Assembly (NCBI GenBank): GCA_029213195.1
Contig: JARGNI010000007.1
Location: 113,878 to 177,877 of the forward strand
From: Verrucomicrobiales bacterium
Lineage (GTDB): Bacteria > Verrucomicrobiota > Verrucomicrobiia > Verrucomicrobiales > DEV007
Reading direction: 5' to 3'
DNA length: 64,000 nt
Position numbers and translations under genes: made by a program. Below the pieces are notes generated by a model. The model searched no databases, had not been told where the DNA came from, and worked only from the letters and a program-made list of their open reading frames with translations. Shown in pieces: positions 18,338 to 26,508 of the stretch. Every line of letters starts with the position of its first letter. Position 1 is the first letter of the stretch.

Positions 18338-20212
18338 CTAGAAAGTCGCCGTCGCTCCGATGTGGAATCGACCGGACTCATCCAACAGCACATTGTCTGT
18401 GAATACAGGGTATCCATAGTCGGCTCGGAGTCGGAACCAATCGCTGTAGTTCCAACGAAGTCCGACACCAACCGATCCGATCTGACGCTGATTGGCCAAG
18501 GCACCAGGCAGCGGGGTAACCGCTTCCAAGCTCGCCGCATCGAAGAAACCGAGGAAACGAAGGCTGTCCGTCTCATTCTCCCAATCAAAAATACGGGCCA
18601 AGGAGAGATCTGGCGTATAAACCTCAACGGTTCCCCAGAATCCCTGGTCACCCACCAATTCACGTTGCTCGAAACCACGGACGGAATCATATCCGCCAGC
18701 ACCAAGCTGTTCCGAAGCCTGCAGATTCTCCGACGCCAGCTGGCCCTGCATCTTGAATCGCATCGACCACTCGTTGTAGAGGCGCTGCTGATGCTCGATC
18801 GAGGCAAGGCCGTAAAAGTAGTCGGGTGAAGAATTGAAGCGATTGCCCTGGAAACCGACCCCAGTGCCATCGTTGCCGAAAATCAGCGCAGAGTTTTGGT
18901 TGTTGAAGTCGCCCGGAGACCAGACCCCTCGAAGATTAAACTGGGTAACGGCCCGGCGATGTTGGATAGTCTCGGCATAGCCAATGCTGAACTGGAAGAT
19001 CTCGTATGGATTTCCCCCCAGCCCCAGGTTGTTGATATTCAGACCCGCGAATTCGAGGTTGGTTCCGTTGCTCTTCCAATCGAAACCAAAATCAAGATCA
19101 CGCTTCTTGTTGGCAGGAGCCTTCAAGGGAATTGTGTAGCGGGCACTGAGTTGGACGTTTTCCCCTTGGATGATGTTGTTCACTCCAGGAACGGCTGCAG
19201 GCAGAATGGCCGATTCGATCGACACATAAGACGCAAGCAGGGTGAAATTGTGGCGCCACGGAAGGCTTTGCGTGTAGACCAGGGAGTTGGCTCGCACGTG
19301 CTCGAAATCAAGGTCACTCGTGAACTGGTAGCTGAGGGATCGATCCGGTCCAAAGACATCTCCCAGATTGAATCCGACAATGAGTCTATCTCGACCGAGG
19401 AATGCAGTCCCGGAATCCTCGTATCCCGCATAGAACCAGTTCGCCCTGGACTCATAGTTCTTGAGGATCACGTCCGTCGTCCCAAATTCGAGACCCGGAG
19501 CGTAGACCAGATCGACCTTGCGGTAGGGAGAACGGTTCACCCAGGAGAGGTCCTGAAGAACCTCGGAAGCTCGAATCACTTCGCCGTTGCGAACTCGCAT
19601 CTGGCTTCGGATGTATTCCTCGGTATCCGCGTCGACCCCTTCCACACGCACTCGTGCAAGTTTCGATTCGATCACCACCAACTGGACAACCCCCGAAGTG
19701 ATGTCCTGTTCCGGAAGGAGGACATCGACCACAGGTCGATCCCCTTCTCGGTAGGCGACGATCACATCCTTGACCATCCGGTCCAGGGAAGAAAGGGATA
19801 CCGGCTGGCCGATGTAGGACTGAAGGGCAAAGCCAACTTCCTTCGGAAAGTCTTCGAAATCGTGCCAGATCCCCTCAACGCCGGGCCATCCGTCCGGACG
19901 AACGTCACCGGGTGTAGGAAGAAGAACCACACCCAACATCTGATTGACGAGAAATTCCTCGTCCTGAGAGCGCCCGCTGAGGTCGAATCGTCCGCGCTTG
20001 TCGACAGCCACCGGAGCTTGCCCTCCTCCTGACTGCATTACGGACTGAGTCTGCTGAACTCGGCTGCGCGTTGCGGGAGGAAGCACGTCCATCAAGATCT
20101 CCGTCCCATACTGGTCAGTAATCGTCTGAGCCGCAATTTCGGCAACAGGGCATGAGATCGCCAAGACTGCTGTGAGACTGATTCCGAAGGCAAAGTTTTG
20201 GATTCTCATCAT
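18338..20212 (-). CDS. ShlB/FhaC/HecB-type two-partner-secretion transporter (TpsB)
   Basis: 624 residues from the ATG at 20212, which begins a signal peptide (about 1-29, ending IAAQ). A POTRA_2 domain follows (about 130-200: VSLSSLDRMVKDVIVAYREG, VVQLVVIESKLARVRVEG), then a second POTRA-like part and the outer-membrane barrel (about 260-624) with the SLPWRHNFTL strand, GGYDSVRGFEQRELVGD loop motif (the VRGY/VRGF signature) and a C-terminal aromatic residue. TpsB barrels export large TpsA exoproteins through the outer membrane. No TpsA gene lies beside it. A terminator follows. Start at 20239 is possible but would put hydrophobic clutter ahead of the signal. Confidence 0.88.
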   Translation of the reverse strand: MMRIQNFAFGISLTAVLAISCPVAEIAAQTITDQYGTEILMDVLPPATRSRVQQTQSVMQSGGGQAPVAVDKRGRFDLSGRSQDEEFLVNQMLGVVLLPTPGDVRPDGWPGVEGIWHDFEDFPKEVGFALQSYIGQPVSLSSLDRMVKDVIVAYREGDRPVVDVLLPEQDITSGVVQLVVIESKLARVRVEGVDADTEEYIRSQMRVRNGEVIRASEVLQDLSWVNRSPYRKVDLVYAPGLEFGTTDVILKNYESRANWFYAGYEDSGTAFLGRDRLIVGFNLGDVFGPDRSLSYQFTSDLDFEHVRANSLVYTQSLPWRHNFTLLASYVSIESAILPAAVPGVNNIIQGENVQLSARYTIPLKAPANKKRDLDFGFDWKSNGTNLEFAGLNINNLGLGGNPYEIFQFSIGYAETIQHRRAVTQFNLRGVWSPGDFNNQNSALIFGNDGTGVGFQGNRFNSSPDYFYGLASIEHQQRLYNEWSMRFKMQGQLASENLQASEQLGAGGYDSVRGFEQRELVGDQGFWGTVEVYTPDLSLARIFDWENETDSLRFLGFFDAASLEAVTPLPGALANQRQIGSVGVGLRWNYSDWFRLRADYGYPVFTDNVLLDESGRFHIGATATF

Positions 20213-20347
20213 TATCAAGAGGTCGCAGACGACAAACATCTACAATCCCCATTCGCTTAACACACGTTAACTGGGTTGAAAAAGGTTTTTTTCAGAATTT
20301 TTCCCAATTTCCTGTGGTTTGGTTAACGGTAGAGAATCGCCAAACGA

Positions 20348-21166
20348 ATGGAAGAAGATAAAGAGTTTTTTTTCACTGACACCCATGCTCACCTTGCATC
20401 AAGCCGATTCGAGGATGATCTCCCCGAAGTTGTAGAGCGGGCGCGAGCCGCCAAGGTCTCCCGAATCCTCACCATTTCCTGCGATCTGGAAGACGCTACC
20501 ACCAATGTCGAACTGGCAAAGCGCTACCCTCTAGTCCTGGCTGCCGCAGGAATCCATCCTCTCTACGTTCACGAGATCGCCAGCCCAGACTGGGAATCCG
20601 AATTACGGGGGGTTGCCGGGCAGCCGGAAGTCCACGCCATTGGCGAAATCGGCCTCGACTACTTCCACCCGCCCGGTGATGGAAGCGAGGAAGCGCAATG
20701 GCGGTCGTTGCAGCGGGAGATTTTCGAGAAACAACTGCAACTCGCCGAGGACCTCGATCTTCCCGTTGTCATTCATCAACGAAACAGCGCCTCGGACGTC
20801 AGTGATGTCCTTGGAAACTTTCCCGGAGTCCGGGCCGTTCTACACTGCTTCACCGGAACTCCGGAAGAAGCCGAGACGGCGCTCTCTCGTGGCCATCTGC
20901 TTTCCTTCACCGGGATTCTTACCTTCCCGAAAGCCCCCGAGGTTCGCGAAGTCGCCTCGATCGTCCCACTCGATCGGCTCATGATCGAAACCGATTGCCC
21001 CTATCTTGCCCCTGTTCCCTTCCGGGGAAAGCGATGCGAGCCAGCCCATGTTGTCCATGTCGCCGAGACGCTTGCGGAGATCCATGGCAAAACTCTTGGT
21101 GAAATGGCCATGCTGACCTCCGACAACGCCAGCCGCTTCTTTGGATTCCCTGAGCCGCGCAGTTGA
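20348..21166 (+). CDS. tatD: TatD family hydrolase (3'-5' deoxyribonuclease type)
   Basis: 272 residues, typical length. Amidohydrolase-fold family with FTDTHAHLAS metal motif at the N-terminus, GEIGLDYF with a metal-bridging Glu, HCFTG, and ETDCPYLAPVPFRGKRCEP near the C-terminus. Known members are metal-dependent 3' exonucleases acting on DNA and in some cases tRNA quality control. The YcfH subgroup is the best fit. The conserved VIHxR segment here reads VIHQRNSASD. Divergent from the TpsB gene with a 135-base spacer. Confidence 0.92.
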   Translation: MEEDKEFFFTDTHAHLASSRFEDDLPEVVERARAAKVSRILTISCDLEDATTNVELAKRYPLVLAAAGIHPLYVHEIASPDWESELRGVAGQPEVHAIGEIGLDYFHPPGDGSEEAQWRSLQREIFEKQLQLAEDLDLPVVIHQRNSASDVSDVLGNFPGVRAVLHCFTGTPEEAETALSRGHLLSFTGILTFPKAPEVREVASIVPLDRLMIETDCPYLAPVPFRGKRCEPAHVVHVAETLAEIHGKTLGEMAMLTSDNASRFFGFPEPRS

Positions 21167-21263
21167 CATAAGCGCCTCACCTGAAACCGGTTAATTCCGA
21201 TCAGTCAGAGACTTTTTTGAGATCTTGGACCACTTCCTGCTTTTTGTTTCACGAAAGTATTCA

Positions 21264-23444
21264 ATGTCTCAGCCCCTCCCCCCCGATCGCTACACCGAAT
21301 CCGTCGATCCCTTTCTCGGATGCGAACCCGCAGATTTGCCAACTCCCCAGGGAATCGCAGAAAAATGGTGGTGTGCCAAGCCTCCGATCGGCAACACCCA
21401 CCCAGGCGCGACCCTGCCTTTTGGGATGATGTCGGTCTGCGCCTATTCGGGGGCCTACGTTACCGGATACGGCAAATATGCTGTTTCCTTGAGCGGGGAT
21501 GAGCCTGAGAAACTCTACCCAGATCACGGTGCTTATGGTCTCGCTCACTTCCAGCAATCGGGAACCGGGCGCATCCGGATGTATTACAACTATTTCCTGA
21601 CCACGCCTCTCTCTGGCGATGCCCTCGAGGGACTGGGAGAGCGTCACTTACTGGATCAGGAGGATGCTCGCCCGGGATACTATGCGGGGACATTCGGTTC
21701 CGATTCGATTCGATTCGAAACCACCTGCACGAAGCGAACCGCTCTTCATCGGTATCGGTTTCCTGAGGGCAAGGCAGGAAAAGTAGCCATCGACCTGAGT
21801 TCCGGCGGACTTCTCATCGACGGGATGAAGACTTTCCCCGAGAAAGCGAAAGGGAAATTTCGCGATCCCTCGATCTGCACTGGACGAGTCATCATCGAAG
21901 GAATCCCCTTCCATTTCCATATCCAATGCACGACCCCCATAGCCAGATCGGGATTCTGGGTGGATGGAGAACCGCTTTCCGAAGCTGACTCCAGGAAATT
22001 CAAAGCAGATTCCGAGCTTCGGAAGAGCCAAAACTCCTATGGCCTCTGGTTCGAAGCAGCAGAAGGTGAACCCCTGATCGAGGTTCGCATCGGGGTTTCC
22101 CTGCATTGTCCCGACCGCCCCGACGAAGCAATCGAGCTCGGTTCGGATCGTCCCTTTCAGATCATCGCCGAAGAGGCTTCCGACCTGTGGGAGACCATTC
22201 TTAGCAAGATCAGTATCCAGGGTGGGACGGAGAAAGAGAGGAAAGTCTTTTACACCGCGCTCTATCATTCAACGATCAAGCCTGCCGATTTTCGTGATGA
22301 GAATCCGTTCTCCGGCGAACCCGGGCCGTTTTTCTTTGACCTTTCCACCCTCTGGGATCTCTACAAGACTCAGCTTCCACTGCTGATGACCCTATGGCCC
22401 GAGTTGGGAGCCGACTTTGTGACCTTCCTTCGCGAAGTCGCGAGGAGAGAAGGCGCGTTCCCGATCAGCTACCTCATGGACAATGGAGGCGAACGGTTCG
22501 CCAAGCAGGCAACCGGACTCTGTCACATGATCCTTACGGATGCCCACATGAGAGGGATCGAAGGAGACTGGGACGATGTCCTTCGTCTCCTCTGGCGTAC
22601 CAGCCTCAGCGGGAAAGGCCGGGGAGGAAAATTCGCCGAGTTTGCTCGCAATCATGTCGTCCAGCCCCTTTCCCACACCCTGGATCTTGCTTTCGCCAAT
22701 TGGTGTATCGCCCAGATGGCAAAACGACTCGGGGATCAGATCATCTACGACAAATGCATCCCTCTCGCTTACCACTGGGTCAACGCATTCGATCCGGAGA
22801 CGGGACTCCTCGACGAGGATTCGGACTACTACGAGGGTGAGCATTGGAATTACTCGTTTCGCTTTCTCCACGACATGGTGGGTCGCATCAATCTCGCCGG
22901 TGGCGAAGAACGTTTCGTAGAGCTGCTGGATTTGTTTTTTGGATTCCGGGAGCCCGATCCCGGGAAGACAGTCGATCGTTTCGAAGGGCTCAACAACGAG
23001 CCTGACATGGAAGCTCCCTACGCCTATCTCTGGGCAGGGCGACACGATCGCACCGCTGAGGTGGTTCGGTCCGTGATGCGATACCAGTTTACCACGGGCA
23101 AGGGTGGACTGCCGGGCAATGACGATTCGGGAGGACTGTCCTCCTGGTATGTTTGGAGTGCGGTAGGGATTTTCCCGGTCACGGGCATCCCCATCATGCT
23201 GATCGGCAGTCCACTGTTCGAAAAAGCGACCCTGAAGATGCTCGGCGGCGAGTTCACCGTCACCGCTCTGAATCAGGGGCCGGACAACATGTATGTCCAG
23301 AAAGCCTGGCTCAACGGGAATCCTCTGGATCGGTGCTTCCTTCACCTCAGTGAATTCAGCGCAGAAGCATCCCTCACGCTCGAAATGGGGCCAGAGCCGT
23401 CCGACTGGGCCACGAAGACGCGCCCTCCCTCGTTCATTTCCTGA
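21264..23444 (+). CDS. GH92 family alpha-mannosidase, no visible signal peptide
   Basis: 726 residues from the ATG at 21264. GH92 enzymes are calcium-dependent exo-acting alpha-mannosidases. Seen here: GNTHPGATLPFGMMSVC near the N-terminus (galactose-mutarotase-like domain), then the (alpha/alpha)6 barrel with FFFDLSTLWDLYKTQLPLL, GLNNEPDMEAPYAYLWAGR and GLPGNDDSGGLSSWYVWS, which carries the Asp residues placed in the active site of characterised members. The first residues (MSQPLPPDRYTE) are polar; the earlier start at 21225 (MDHFLLFVSRKYS) does not make a convincing signal either, so this enzyme may be cytoplasmic, unlike most GH92. It precedes a glycosyltransferase by 140 bases. Confidence 0.92.
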   Translation: MSQPLPPDRYTESVDPFLGCEPADLPTPQGIAEKWWCAKPPIGNTHPGATLPFGMMSVCAYSGAYVTGYGKYAVSLSGDEPEKLYPDHGAYGLAHFQQSGTGRIRMYYNYFLTTPLSGDALEGLGERHLLDQEDARPGYYAGTFGSDSIRFETTCTKRTALHRYRFPEGKAGKVAIDLSSGGLLIDGMKTFPEKAKGKFRDPSICTGRVIIEGIPFHFHIQCTTPIARSGFWVDGEPLSEADSRKFKADSELRKSQNSYGLWFEAAEGEPLIEVRIGVSLHCPDRPDEAIELGSDRPFQIIAEEASDLWETILSKISIQGGTEKERKVFYTALYHSTIKPADFRDENPFSGEPGPFFFDLSTLWDLYKTQLPLLMTLWPELGADFVTFLREVARREGAFPISYLMDNGGERFAKQATGLCHMILTDAHMRGIEGDWDDVLRLLWRTSLSGKGRGGKFAEFARNHVVQPLSHTLDLAFANWCIAQMAKRLGDQIIYDKCIPLAYHWVNAFDPETGLLDEDSDYYEGEHWNYSFRFLHDMVGRINLAGGEERFVELLDLFFGFREPDPGKTVDRFEGLNNEPDMEAPYAYLWAGRHDRTAEVVRSVMRYQFTTGKGGLPGNDDSGGLSSWYVWSAVGIFPVTGIPIMLIGSPLFEKATLKMLGGEFTVTALNQGPDNMYVQKAWLNGNPLDRCFLHLSEFSAEASLTLEMGPEPSDWATKTRPPSFIS

Positions 23445-23584
23445 TCAAGGAACCGGTGAGAAGCCTCTATTCGAAACAAGATCGGCACAACACGGGACAT
23501 TTCATTTGTCTTAAATATTGGGAGATTGGCACACAAGCTGCATTCCTTTGGGAAGCGCAGGATAACTCAACCCGCCACTCGACC

Positions 23585-24916
23585 ATGTATGATACTCCCC
23601 AAAGCCCCGTGGATGCCCTGACTGACGCTCCCACTTCCGACAAACCTGTCCAGAACCTGATCCTTGTCGTTCGAGCCGACCCCATCATCTGCGGTCACTC
23701 GACTGAGGCTCGAAACCTCGCCGAAGCAGCCATTGCGAAAGGATTTCATTCCGTTCACATCGTCAGTTACCCCATCGACACCCTCGAACAAAGTGGACTT
23801 CCGCTGAAACCTCTCGAAACTATTTCGGAGTATTCTCCTGGAATCACCGTCCATCGACCGGCCCCCATCGGAGACTACAAGGTACTCGATGGCAGACTCG
23901 GCTATGCCATCAGCGGTCAGTTGATCGATCTGCTTCACAGTTTACCAGGAAAATCCCTGCTCATGGATCTCTACCTCGTCCCTCACGGGCAGATGGTCAT
24001 CAATGCCGTCCACAGCTTCCGGGAACTTACCAGCGATCCCGATGTCGCCACGATTGGCGAAGCAGTGGGATCGGACATCACCAATGTCGTCACCAACGCA
24101 CTCGCCTCCGGGCAGGTCGGAGCGGCCCAGGTCGTGCTGGCAAATTACCTGGACCACGATCTCCCCGTGGCAGTCTCCCAGTTTACCAAGGACATGATTG
24201 TCGATGCTGGCGTGAAGGTTGATGCCGAGTTGGGCACCAATTTTGCTCAGAGGCTGCAGGAACGTGTCGAAATCAGTTTCCCCGCGATCGACACCACGGC
24301 CTACACCTCGATCGAGAACCATCCCGAGCGCGTCACCGCCGTTCTCAACGAGCGAGGTCTCGAGAAGGACGACTACGTCATGTTTTTGTCTCGAATCGCC
24401 CCCGCGAAGGGAGTCGATGATCTCATCGAAGCCTACAAAACCAGCGAGCTTTACGGTCACAAGCAGCTCATTATCTGCGGAAACGGCCCCATGAAGGAGG
24501 AAATCCAGAAGATGGCGGAGACAGACAAGAACATTCGTGTGCTGGATGATGTCTCCGACGAGGAAAAAGGGGTGCTCATGCACGGGGCGTTCGCCTACTG
24601 CCTTCCAAGTAAACCCAAGCCGGAATTTATCGAGACCTTCGGAATCGCGGTCGCCGAGAAGATGCTCGCCGGGGGACTGGGCCCGGTCATCACGACTCGG
24701 ACAGGCGGAATTCCCGAAGCCACCGGAGGTTACTGCCTGGAGCATGAAGCCGGCAACGTGGAAGAGCTACGCGAATGTCTCAACCGAGCCTATTTCATGA
24801 CCAATGAGGAGCGAGAGGCGCTTTCCGAGCGAGCTCGTGAATTCGCGCTGCAGTTCGATCGAACCGCCATCCTCGAGAATCTCATCCAACGCTGCCTCGC
24901 GGAGTCAGGGATCTGA
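23585..24916 (+). CDS. GT4-type glycosyltransferase (group 1)
   Basis: 443 residues from the ATG at 23585. The N-terminal half contains an ICGHSTEARNLAEAAIAKGF start like retaining GT-B enzymes; the C-terminal half has FLSRIAPAKGVDDLIEAY, LIICGNGPMKEEI and the donor-binding EFIETFGIAVAEKMLAGGLGPV segment with the paired Glu residues of the E-x7-E motif, then TTRTGGIPEAT. It transfers a sugar from an activated donor in the cytoplasm; donor and acceptor cannot be named. A longer in-frame start at 23456 would add 43 residues with no match. Terminator downstream. Confidence 0.88.
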   Translation: MYDTPQSPVDALTDAPTSDKPVQNLILVVRADPIICGHSTEARNLAEAAIAKGFHSVHIVSYPIDTLEQSGLPLKPLETISEYSPGITVHRPAPIGDYKVLDGRLGYAISGQLIDLLHSLPGKSLLMDLYLVPHGQMVINAVHSFRELTSDPDVATIGEAVGSDITNVVTNALASGQVGAAQVVLANYLDHDLPVAVSQFTKDMIVDAGVKVDAELGTNFAQRLQERVEISFPAIDTTAYTSIENHPERVTAVLNERGLEKDDYVMFLSRIAPAKGVDDLIEAYKTSELYGHKQLIICGNGPMKEEIQKMAETDKNIRVLDDVSDEEKGVLMHGAFAYCLPSKPKPEFIETFGIAVAEKMLAGGLGPVITTRTGGIPEATGGYCLEHEAGNVEELRECLNRAYFMTNEEREALSERAREFALQFDRTAILENLIQRCLAESGI

Positions 24917-24950
24917 TCGCTCAGAAATCCATTTTGCCATAGCCATACCG

Positions 24951-24986
24951 AAAGCCGGGGAGTGGGAAACCGCTCTCCGGCTTTTT
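24951..24986 (+). terminator. Rho-independent terminator after the glycosyltransferase gene
   Basis: Stem AAAGCCGG/CCGGCTTT with a GC-rich inner part, followed by a TTTTT run; 35 bases past the stop codon. Confidence 0.8.
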
Positions 24987-25064
24987 CGCTTTCACCTCCT
25001 ACAATCCCCCCCGCCCTTTAATCGCTTGAATACCAAGACTTAACACTTTTTTCTACACCTAAAC

Positions 25065-26495
25065 TCAAGCCATGATGGCATCGACGTTTTGATGCTCGTG
25101 ATCCTTCGGCCCGAGCCGACCCGGCACCTCAAGCCCCGACAGCATCGTGTTGTAGAGATCGAGCCCCTCGGCCTTGGCATTAAGCACCTGCCCGGTCTTG
25201 AAACGTCCGTTCGCCCCGGTGATGGCATGGAAAACTCCCGAAAGCTCTCGCTTCACATCGTTGTGACGTCCGTCCCCGGACTCCGTGGAAATGGTCAGCA
25301 TGGTATTCTCGAGGATGGTTCGGCCATTCGCTTCGCGAGAGTCTTCGCCTTCCTGGAGGCGCTTCAGGAAATAGGCCACTTCATTCATCTTCATGTGAGC
25401 ATGGGCCCGAAGCTGCTCGTTCTCCTTTTTCTCGTTGAATTTGTGCCACCACTCGTGGCTGCAGCCCTTCGAACCGGAGGCACGGAGTTGGGCGGAGTCA
25501 TCGAAATGATGGATGAGGCGTCCGTTGTAGTGATAGTCGCCTTTCAACCGGATCCTCTCTCCTGCTGCGAGAAACGTGATCGATCCAAAGCGAGCCCGGT
25601 CCATTTGAATGGCGAGCGCATAGAGATCCGCCATGAGCCTCCACTCCTCCCGCAACTCTTCCAGGGTGATATCGATCCCCTCACCACCCGGGTCGGCCGC
25701 ACCGCCGTGCTTGACCTTGGAGGGAGGAGGATAACTTGGCGCTCTCGGGTCATCGATCTTTACGGTGAAGGCCCGCTGCTCATATTCCCGAATCCGATCG
25801 AGATGATTCTTGAAACGTTCCTTGGAGACAGATCCCAGGGGGCTGTTCGGCCCCGTAAACTGGCGATACTGCTCAACGACTGAGTCCAGCACACTCCTCT
25901 TGAGACGTTCATCTTTCTCATCGCCGCCAGAACTCAGTTCTACTTTTCCAAAGACCCTCTCAAAAAGATCGCGGGGTTTTTCCTGGATCGTGGATGCCAC
26001 CGTCCCATCGGGAAGATAGCTGTGCACATAGCGACCGACTCGGCTCCGCCGAAAGAATGTGCCTCCAATCAAAGTGGGCACCATGCCGTCGGGAAGCCCT
26101 TGGGGGTAGCGCCCCATCCGGACTAGCTGGTCGAGGGAAGCCCCGCCGGCTCGAGCCTCTCCATTGGGAGCAGAAGCAGTAAAGGCACCCGAGGCCCCGT
26201 CAAAGTGCGCATTCATTCCCGACCGGTCACACCGGACCTGATCGACACCTCTCAGGATGAGGAGCTGATCCTGGAGCGGCTTCAAAGGCTCGAGGACACC
26301 TTCAAAATTCCCTGGCTGAACCGGAGCCGGAATACCCAGGCCGAAGAAAACGTTGAAGGCCCGAACGGGAACTTCCGGTTTGCGAGAAGCGGCCAGCAGG
26401 GTGCTCGGAAGCATCTCTTCCAGCAAGGGCAAACCAACGGCTACTCCTCCAAGACCACGAAGGAGGGTACGGCGAGACAGGGGATCGGTCGTCAT
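25065..26495 (-). CDS. DUF1552 domain protein, Tat-exported
   Basis: 476 residues from the ATG at 26495, which opens a twin-arginine signal peptide (SRRTLLRGLGGVAVGLPLLEE split around residues 7-25). The remainder is the DUF1552 domain: FGLGIPAP, DQLLILRGVDQVRCDRSGMNAHFDG, FNEKKENEQLR and STESGDGRHNDVKREL. DUF1552 proteins in planctomycetes and verrucomicrobia almost always pair with a DUF1592-type c-type cytochrome-like protein, which is what lies 13 bases upstream. Biochemical role is not established. The Tat signal implies folding with a cofactor before export to the periplasm or surface. Confidence 0.93.
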   Translation of the reverse strand: MTTDPLSRRTLLRGLGGVAVGLPLLEEMLPSTLLAASRKPEVPVRAFNVFFGLGIPAPVQPGNFEGVLEPLKPLQDQLLILRGVDQVRCDRSGMNAHFDGASGAFTASAPNGEARAGGASLDQLVRMGRYPQGLPDGMVPTLIGGTFFRRSRVGRYVHSYLPDGTVASTIQEKPRDLFERVFGKVELSSGGDEKDERLKRSVLDSVVEQYRQFTGPNSPLGSVSKERFKNHLDRIREYEQRAFTVKIDDPRAPSYPPPSKVKHGGAADPGGEGIDITLEELREEWRLMADLYALAIQMDRARFGSITFLAAGERIRLKGDYHYNGRLIHHFDDSAQLRASGSKGCSHEWWHKFNEKKENEQLRAHAHMKMNEVAYFLKRLQEGEDSREANGRTILENTMLTISTESGDGRHNDVKRELSGVFHAITGANGRFKTGQVLNAKAEGLDLYNTMLSGLEVPGRLGPKDHEHQNVDAIMA

Positions 26496-26508
26496 GAGGA
26501 ATTCGAAT

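Noticed and set aside
22392..23345. A 317-codon open frame antisense to the GH92 gene
   Set aside because: It mirrors a well-identified gene in the opposite strand, has no domain, and is typical of long antisense frames in GC-rich sequence.
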